The position numbers and the translations under genes are program-made. Source: Homalodisca vitripennis (taxonomy: Eukaryota; Arthropoda; Insecta; Hemiptera; Cicadellidae). From it: DNA of 64,000 nucleotides. Position 1 is the first letter of the stretch; each line of letters begins with the position of its first letter. This document shows, in pieces, positions 57,064-64,000 of this stretch. The notes under the pieces are model-generated. The model saw nothing but the letters and a program-made list of their open reading frames with translations, ran no database searches and was not told the origin of the DNA. Location: NCBI RefSeq assembly GCF_021130785.1, contig NC_060214.1, positions 108,350,001-108,414,000 on the forward strand, given 5' to 3'.

Positions 57064-57639
57064 TGTTGTTTACTTTATTAAAAAAAAATATTTGGTAACC
57101 TTTGCAATATTTTCAGCAAGATTTTGAGACCCAGATTTGTTTTACCAATTTATTGCAAAATTTGTAAATAATTCATTTTCAAATACACTGCAATAATAAT
57201 ATTATCAGCCTATAGACTTAAATTCTACGGTCGATTTACACTTTTTTCAAAGTGAATTTAACTCGTTTCAACTAAAATCGGGATATTTGGGTTGCTATCC
57301 TACCATATTTCCATTTCGGTAGGTTTGGTAAACTTATGAACAATGCATACATACAATATATGATTTTTATGAAAATTGCAATCCTGTTAACGCCTAGTTT
57401 GATGATTAAATCCCAAAAAATCACGCTATCCAAATAAAAGTCACTACCAATTTAAAATGTTTTATAATATAAAGGTGTTTCTCAAAAATGACGTCAAGAT
57501 TACGTATTAGGATTTTTGTTAGTATTACATTGTCTCTGCACCTGAGCGGATGTCAATAAGAGACAAGTGTTTTACAGGATAACTTACTACTTCCTTATCT
57601 CTTCCTTACTGTATTACCGAGGGACAGCTAGTAAGCTAG
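57064..57639. other. AT-rich non-coding sequence
   Basis: Nothing recognised. Confidence 0.5.
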
Positions 57640-57990
57640 TAAGCGCGTGAGATAGGCTCGCTCTTGGTGATACTTTCATTCTCTGCTTACGTCACTGCGG
57701 CGCAGCGGCCCAATACATTGATAGGTAACCTCAAAAAGCGCGCGGAGGCAATGCCCTAGCCGCGCAAGTGGCCTCGATGGCCCCCCTCCCCGCACCGTGA
57801 CCCCAAACCGCGCACAGAGCAACGGTCTAGCCTCGCACCGCCCCCCGCATTTGTACGACACGGTGTACGGCTCCTTGCGTACGTCGAGAACGGAAAGTGA
57901 AAGTTCCGGGAGAAAGTGGTCCTCTCTCATCCTGCATAACCCCAGATTACAGCTGATGCAATCTTCTTCTTCTTCTTCTTCTCCCTTGGA
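57640..57990. promoter_or_regulatory. CpG-rich island with GAAAGTGAAAGTTCCGG
   Basis: CpG-dense from 57690 to 57910. GAAAGTGAAAGTTCCGG starts at 57894 and includes the same 13-mer as the 52.5-kb island; GAGAAAGTGG follows within a few bases. A (TTC)n run lies at 57962-57982. Frames of 65-144 codons on both strands have no domain. Confidence 0.4.
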
Positions 57991-58964
57991 CTGATGATAA
58001 ACACAGACCATTTCCATACGGGACCATCATGGAAATACAATTTCTTATAACAGACCTTCGGTTTTGTTCACTCGTAAAGAAATTATGTAAAAGTACGTTA
58101 ATGAATTGCTTTTGACGAATCACCAAAAACCGAAATTTCCTCATAATCCACCAACATAGGAGGTCAGTGGTTGTGCACTGCGTGTTTACCAGGCCGGAAC
58201 CGGAAAGGGTCTGATGACAAATCGAGACCACTGTTGCATTGAACTGTGCTGTCATTAATACATCCGTTTTGCGGTCCAGAACGTAATCATATTTATTTTT
58301 GTGTTTTATAAAAAGACGACCCCTCAATGGCGTCGTAAAGAGTTGTGGCTTATGGACTGTATAAAATTCAACATTGTACAAAAAAAGAACAAAAAAATGT
58401 ATCGTTTTATAAGGGTTTTTGAAGAGAGGAAGAATACTTTTTCTCTATTTTCTGTCAAAATTTATGCAAACCCATTTTCTTATAAAGATAAAGAAATTGG
58501 TTGAAATTAGTTCACCCCCTATCAACACCCTTTACCCCAATCTAGAAAAGCTTTTTTTTGTTCACGTTACGTATTTCTTCTTATTTGTTGCTCTTTTGTA
58601 CTAATCACGCTAAATATTCCCAAATCTGCAGTCCTACATTACATACATGTTCAAGCTGTACTGTACTTCACAGACACAAACACAACAATAAACTCGCCCT
58701 GTTGTTCTTACGTAAAACGAGCTCGCAGCGCCTGCACTGCCCTGTGATGCAATATTTGTTAAACGCTGATGTATCGATATTGCCCCTTGCGCCGTTACAT
58801 CTACATTGGCACTGCTCTGATGCAAACGATGACCTCGTTTCTTTGTTATTTACTATGTTATGTTCACAACAAACACTGTAACCGTTAGTTACATTTGTGA
58901 GTGTGGCCTAGACCGAGTTGTGCATTTCACAAGAATGTTTGATAAATCATAAATAACTAATTAG
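57991..58964. other. Non-coding stretch
   Basis: Several overlapping short frames, none with a domain. No repeats recognised. Confidence 0.4.
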
Positions 58965-59057
58965 ATGCCTAATTTATGAACAAACACTCCAATAATTTTA
59001 ATTTTGTTTATAAATTCATTTTTTTATTATTAGAGTGTTTGTTCATAAATTAAGCAT
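58965..59057. repeat. Long near-perfect foldback (32-bp arms)
   Basis: 58965-58996 and 59026-59057 are inverted and identical at 30 of 32 positions, enclosing 29 bases of AT-rich loop. The arms contain ATGAACAAACACTCC. After the right arm the sequence TTGATTCCAATTAGAAG continues as at 57020-57040. It is related to the Penelope-like locus at 56908. Confidence 0.9.
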
Positions 59058-59419
59058 TTGATTCCAATTAGAAGAAGCTGGTAGAATGTAACTAATTAGA
59101 TTTGTAAATTAAAACCGATTATTAAATATTTTCTAAACAAGGCTTAACCACAATAATAATATTGTTATTGTTTTTTCTTTGTAATAGCTCTTTATATACC
59201 GGTTTCTATAGTTTATTCGGATGTACAGTACGTATTACTTTTCTTGGAATTCTAAAAATGTTTATGATAATTGTCTACGTCATGTGATCATAGTTATACT
59301 TTATTAATAAAACACTAATATTTACTAAAATTACGTGACGATATATGGCCAACATAAATGGGCGGAGTAATTTTGTACAGATAGTGTTGACTTTTAATGG
59401 AATAAATTGCACCGGGTGA
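59058..59419. other. AT-rich non-coding sequence
   Basis: Nothing recognised after the repeat tail (to about 59100). Confidence 0.45.
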
Positions 59420-59600
59420 ATATGATCCACAAGCGAGTATGTGTGTGAGTGCGGTGCTCCAGTTTCAGCTAAGGGTTCACTGCCCTCCTGACCGACTGGG
59501 TCATCGACCCCACCTGAACCACCCTCCTGCCACCCTCGTAGCCACCCACGTAGCCACCCACGCTTGATGGCGTCCTACACTACGTAACAGTCTGGAGAAT
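59420..59600. other. GC-richer patch with CGTAGCCACCCA repeat
   Basis: CGTAGCCACCCA occurs twice in tandem at about 59536-59562. Otherwise unremarkable. Confidence 0.4.
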
Positions 59601-61809
59601 CACTGTACACAATTTGTTTGTTCAGTTCTCTTTTCTTTTCCTGAAACTATAGCTACTCGACTGTATAGTGCCCCGACTTGGTAGTGCTCGTCATCTTTAA
59701 ATTTTAGTAATTAAGGCTGTAGTGACGGCCATTTTGAATTTAGCCTCATAAGAACAGTGCTAAACCTTTTGCACTTTTAGGACCCTATTTTTAGTTGTAG
59801 AATTATGGGAGATCTCATTTAAAAAACAAAACTAATGCCCATCCGAACGCTTTTATTTTGTTTTTGTACAGGAAAAAATCTCAAACTTTTTTGTAGTTCA
59901 TCATTTACATATTAAAAAGTACAAATAGTACAAGAATAAATTTAAATGTGTAGCCTATGGGTGCGCATTAAGAATATCAATCATAAGGATGTAAAAGCAC
60001 ACGACGTGTAAGAATCTTCTTGTAGGGAAACACTCAAGGTAGTTTCATTGAACTGTGAAATACTATTAAATGAACTATTACTTGAATTATTACTCAAATA
60101 AAAGTGCTTTAAGTATGAGTTATAGTGTCAATTAAATAATAAATACATGAAATCTTTATCCTCCAAAAACAGCGTTATTTGGGCTTTTTCAACTACATTA
60201 CAAATGGAGACTAAATATTAAGAAGACACATATTTTGTATATTTCTAAAACGTACAACAGTTTTGATTTACTTGTTTTAAAGTAAAAGTTAAAGTACGGT
60301 CTTTCTTGTATTTTATTATGATTAATACTGGTTTGTTTCTGAACATGCATGAGTATTAATTGCGAGTTATGTACGAAAACAAGCATTTCTTCCTCAGCAG
60401 CATTCTAGAATAAGGATGGGTGGACGGAATAATTAACGAGAAATGCTGCAAGAACAATCCGGACCGGGGTATTGAAACAGTTCTATGTGCGGTGGAGCAC
60501 CAAGATGAGATCGTGCCCACAATAGAAGAGCATTGATTAGAAACGTTGTTCTGAACAAGGGTTGAACCACATCCGGGAGTCGGGATGGATGGGTGGTGTT
60601 GGGGGTGGGGGGTGTCCTTGACCGAGCGTACATTGACTTCACTCCCCTACATCCCTACAACCACGCACCTTCCAACTCAACACGTAAGCGCTGTATAATT
60701 TATGTACGCAAGTCTCCCTTGAATAATCTTTTCTCAATCTGAACTGATAACAACCCGTCATGACGTATTCAATGTTTAATGATTCGATCTTATGTACAGA
60801 TAAATGAAGGCTATAAGAGTGTAAATATTAAATATACCATTTCCTCAACTTGTTGAATCAAATATGCAAGAGTAAACTCGAGTAGTAAGGAACGAATTTG
60901 TAGCATTTTTATAGTAGTGGCTTATTATTTATAAACAGCCAGATCAAACACACTTTCGATTTATAAATCAACCTTACTACACGCATATTAGTTTGGTATT
61001 TTTTTATAATAACACTAGTAAATAATAAATGTTTCTTTTTGTTAAAAAAATTGAGTGTGGAATTAAAAACAGCCTTAACAGTATTTGAGATATAACTCGC
61101 TACATGTTGTTATACATTTAAATAGCCCAACTGATTATCATATCAATAATTCAATTATAATATGACCCAAAAATTGTGATAAATTTAATAGATTTGTTTA
61201 TGAATTTTGATTCACAGTGATGAATTACAAGAAAATTCTAATTAATTATAGACAATTTAAAAGGAGCTTTAATTAATGAACAATAATTTTTACTCCATCA
61301 TTGGTATTTTATAATGCTATAAAAATAATGTAAAACACTATAAAAATATAAAAAAGTAAAAAATTTAAACAAATTAAAAAAATGTAATTTATTCTAATTA
61401 ATTTCAAGTTCAGGAAAAATAAATTTAAGTACTCTCTGTTCTATAAATGTATGAATAAAAAATGTACATACCATATTTGCAAAAAAATTGTATTCACTTC
61501 CTCCCAATACACCCTTTTGTAGGGGTAATACACAAACGTTACATGTTTTAATTTACGGAAATAGAACAATTTTCATTGCAAAAAATATTTGTGAGTAAAA
61601 TATTATTTTAGTTTCTGTAAATTTAGGTTATTTAGAAATTTAGTTCTTTGCGCGAAAATTAATTTTTCTGCCAACACTGTTGAAATAATTGCCCGTTTAC
61701 CCTCTAGAAGCCAAAGTCTTTCAAAAATATAAAAAATCGCTACGATATCACACATATCAACTATGTAAATTAGCCAACACCCGAGCAAAGCGTAATGAAA
61801 CACGCGCCA
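59601..61809. other. Non-coding sequence
   Basis: GC-richer spot with a GGGTGGTGTTGGGGGTGGGG-like run at about 60590-60612. The rest, especially 60900-61500, is very AT-rich. Nothing recognised. Confidence 0.45.
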
Positions 61810-62030
61810 CTTTCAATATCCAATGGCGGCGTGGGTAGTCAGCACATGGCTGACCTTGTTGTGTTCCGACCTGGGGGTTGTTCACCTTGTACCCTGCGCA
61901 TGCTCCTCCCGAGGTCACCGACCCCTGCCTTGCCTCCCCTGCTGGTTCAGTAGGCGACACAGCGCGCTCCTCACACAGTGTCATGGGCCGCCAAGATCAC
62001 GCTACTATCACAGGTACATAGTCCATCACC
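61810..62030. other. GC-richer patch
   Basis: Open frames on both strands (75 and 88 codons) without a domain. Possible regulatory DNA. Confidence 0.25.
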
Positions 62031-62464
62031 ATAGTAGCATTTATCTGTTGTACTATAAAATGGAAATTATATCTTATTGTAATATATAAATTTGTATTCG
62101 GGAATAAATGTTCCGAAGGGTCTTGATTGATTTGCTGTCACTCAGTGCCAAAAAAAACGTTGGGAACGTAAACACAACCTACAGGTGTCCGGGCGACCCT
62201 TGTCTATGATATCGATTAGCGCTGCACGTCGCTTTATGTGACAGGGTGTTCCATTAATTAGTTTCCTAATTTATTATAATCGGTTTTGCGTTGTTGGGTT
62301 CACTTTCTTTATTTCCGCCTTTGAATCTTTTATATAATAAGAAGTTTCATTTCAATTCGTATGTACTTGATTTTTTAAATTAAACTAAAAAATAAAAAAG
62401 TGCAAAGTAATAATATTTTTACTGTATTGTACAATTCTTTGTTTAAAGATTGTTATTGGCGATG

Positions 62465-62580
62465 GAAGGTTTGAAAGGATAACATAATTTCGGACATTGC
62501 CATAGTTATAGGTCAAAGGTATAACACGACGTTTCGACAGTTGGGATCTATCCTCTTCGTCAGGTGGGGGAGGCATAATA
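62465..62580 (-). mobile_element. Penelope-like terminal fragment with hammerhead-like core
   Basis: On the minus strand: CTCCCCCACCTGACGAAG, GGATAGATCC (self-complementary), CTGTCGAAACGTCGTGTTAT, ACCTTTGACCTATAACTATG and GGCAATGTCCGAAATTATG. All blocks recur in order in the plus-strand copy at 14165-14275. CTGACGA fits CUGANGA, and CGAAAC follows after about 20 bases. Confidence 0.6.
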
Positions 62581-62939
62581 CATACAAATATAACGAACGT
62601 GTATTGTATTGTTACAACAAATTATGAATGTTTTAAAATCCTTATTTTTAACCATATTTACTATCTAATAAAAATATTGAACGATTGTAAGAAATTTTAG
62701 TTCTTCTTTGCGGGTATATTTAAAAAGTAGTAAATTTCGTATGGAAATTGTATATGTGTGCGTCAGTAAATGTAAATTAGAATTTGGTAGGATATTTAAG
62801 TGCTCTGTACATTGCACATGTCGGTTTTCGATCAACCAATCTCTTGATTCCCCCCCCCCTCCGTTTAGGAATAGTTGTAATAGGTTTATAAATCAAAATA
62901 ATGTAACTTGTTCGCACCCAAAAATGGTAGTTCACTGTG
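62581..62939. other. AT-rich non-coding sequence
   Basis: C run near 62851-62859. Frames on both strands lack domains. Confidence 0.45.
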
Positions 62940-63160
62940 GTACCTTCTTCGTGGACACGCGTCTTCAACATTTATTGGGTTCCGGGCCCAGCGGCCTCTG
63001 TGGCCTCGGAGCATGACGCAAGCTAGCCAGCGAAGGTGACGACCCAGTTACGAGTGTACTGGGGACTGGGGTCGGTGCTCTCCAAGCGGCACAACTTACC
63101 TAACTTGGCCCACAGCGTACAATAGCTTCCTGCACTGCTCGCGATCCACGATTCGGCTGT
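62940..63160. other. GC-richer patch
   Basis: Contains GGGTTCCGGGCCCAGCGGCC (about 62978-62997). No gene recognised. Confidence 0.3.
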
Positions 63161-64000
63161 ATTCAAAATTGTCGATTCCACACTATTATTGTACTGTTCA
63201 TTGAACTTGTTCCTTATTATTTATATTTGAAAATCTACGTAGCCTATGTTCGTTCATCCAATATTACATTCGTTAAAAACCAATGTACGCTGTATTAATT
63301 GAATTTCTGATTTTTGAGTTGGGTAATTTATTTTATTTTTTTTTAACTTACCGTACCTAATTGACTATTTATTAAAGCAAATTTTTATTCGGAGGTATAC
63401 AAAAAGTGTTGATACTCCAGGTGAAAAACAACAAATAAAATGTATTATTTGGGCTATACAATACCAAGATGTAGTTCGAATCTTGTTCGCCGAACCATGG
63501 ATATTTTTAAAGTAAATTCTCCGAAGCAGAGCGATTATAATGGAGTGCAAAATGGGATGGTGGCGGCGGGCGCTCGGAGAGTTGCTCGGCAGATTTTCGC
63601 CTTGACCCACATTCTGGCATCCTGGGAGCGATGAACTGGCGACCTCAGCCAGTCCCAGTAGTTCATACGTTCTCTCCTAGATGTCGCGCGTCGCTTCACA
63701 TCTCTATTGTTTCGTCTTGTATCACTTGCAGGTTGAACATTGTTTTATGCATTATTTCAGTTATGCCATAGTTGAGTTAACAATTACTTCGTTTCTTAAA
63801 TAGCGAACTGTGGGTTTTTAGGGTTAAAATTATTGTATGTAGCCTGTTCCATAAATATTATAATATTGTCCACAAACATTATTTATTTTTCAACAGGTAA
63901 TGTTTCTTATGCAATCGATACAGTACAATATGTAAAATTAAGAAAATAATGTACTTTCGTACAAAATACTGTTGTTTATGAGCCTTTTAATTCAAATTTC
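63161..64000. other. Non-coding sequence to window end
   Basis: A 64-codon plus frame (63440-63634) contains an internal ATG in good context (ACCATGG at about 63496) but no domain or promoter. Not called as a gene. Confidence 0.4.

Noticed and set aside
57947..58381. 144-codon minus-strand frame
   Set aside because: It ends in a poly-Arg run from the TTC microsatellite and shows no recognisable domain.
63440..63634. 64-codon frame with a good ACCATGG internal start
   Set aside because: No domain, no clear promoter or credible exon boundary; single start context is weak evidence.

Overview
The window reads as a piece of an insect nuclear genome. It is AT-rich and gene-poor, with dense diverged transposon debris, tandem repeats, microsatellites and scattered CpG-containing islands. 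There is no bacterial gene packing, operon or long open frame. The mix of repeats (Helitron ends, Penelope-like ends, tRNA-derived SINEs, a Merlin-like element, a TTAA-flanked MITE) fits an arthropod. A hemipteran is my guess from the style of these repeats, not something I can demonstrate.

Genes. The best coding evidence is a short first exon at 52805-52922 on the plus strand. It has a CAAAATG start, 39 codons plus one base, a good donor, and a CpG-rich candidate promoter just upstream; I do not recognise the protein. Two weaker candidates are a TATA-associated small open frame at 20884-21138 and a short frame near 41905-42069. The other open frames of 60-200 codons look like chance frames in CpG islands or in tandem repeats.

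Mobile elements. A nearly complete non-autonomous Helitron lies at 35929-36854, with truncated relatives on the minus strand at about 18.7-18.9 and 31.2-31.4 kb. A 501-bp Merlin-like element (46086-46586) has inverted repeats, an imperfect 8-bp target duplication and a remnant transposase N-terminus. A 256-bp TTAA-flanked MITE sits at 51324-51579. Two non-LTR reverse transcriptase relics lie 1.2 kb apart near 38.2 and 39.4 kb. Five Penelope-like terminal fragments carry hammerhead-like cores. tRNA-derived SINE heads occur at 7.8, 16.2, 39.1, 49.5 and 52.1 kb. A dispersed family marked by GGCTGAGCGTTAGC occurs at 15, 26 and 47 kb.

Tandem repeats include 190-bp units (4.0-4.6 kb), 99-bp palindromic units (17.0-17.5 kb), 19-bp units (24.5-24.8 kb), 85-bp units (27.7-28.0 kb), about 99-111-bp units (28.9-29.15 kb) and 160-bp units (43.4-44.3 kb). 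Doublets of 209 and 167 bp lie at 20.2 and 40.1 kb, and long TA and TG/CGTG microsatellites at 30.5 and 45.8 kb. A diverged 0.5-kb direct duplication lies at 8.4/10.3 kb.

CpG-rich islands recur every few kb, most densely between 39 and 58 kb. Several share a GAAAGTGA-type motif (reverse TCACTTTC), two share the 13-mer GTGAAAGTTCCGG, and others carry clusters of GATA, AP-1/CRE, octamer or ATTGG sites. My inference is that the right-hand part is the regulatory landscape and first intron(s) of a transcriptionally complex gene whose first coding exon is at 52.8 kb.
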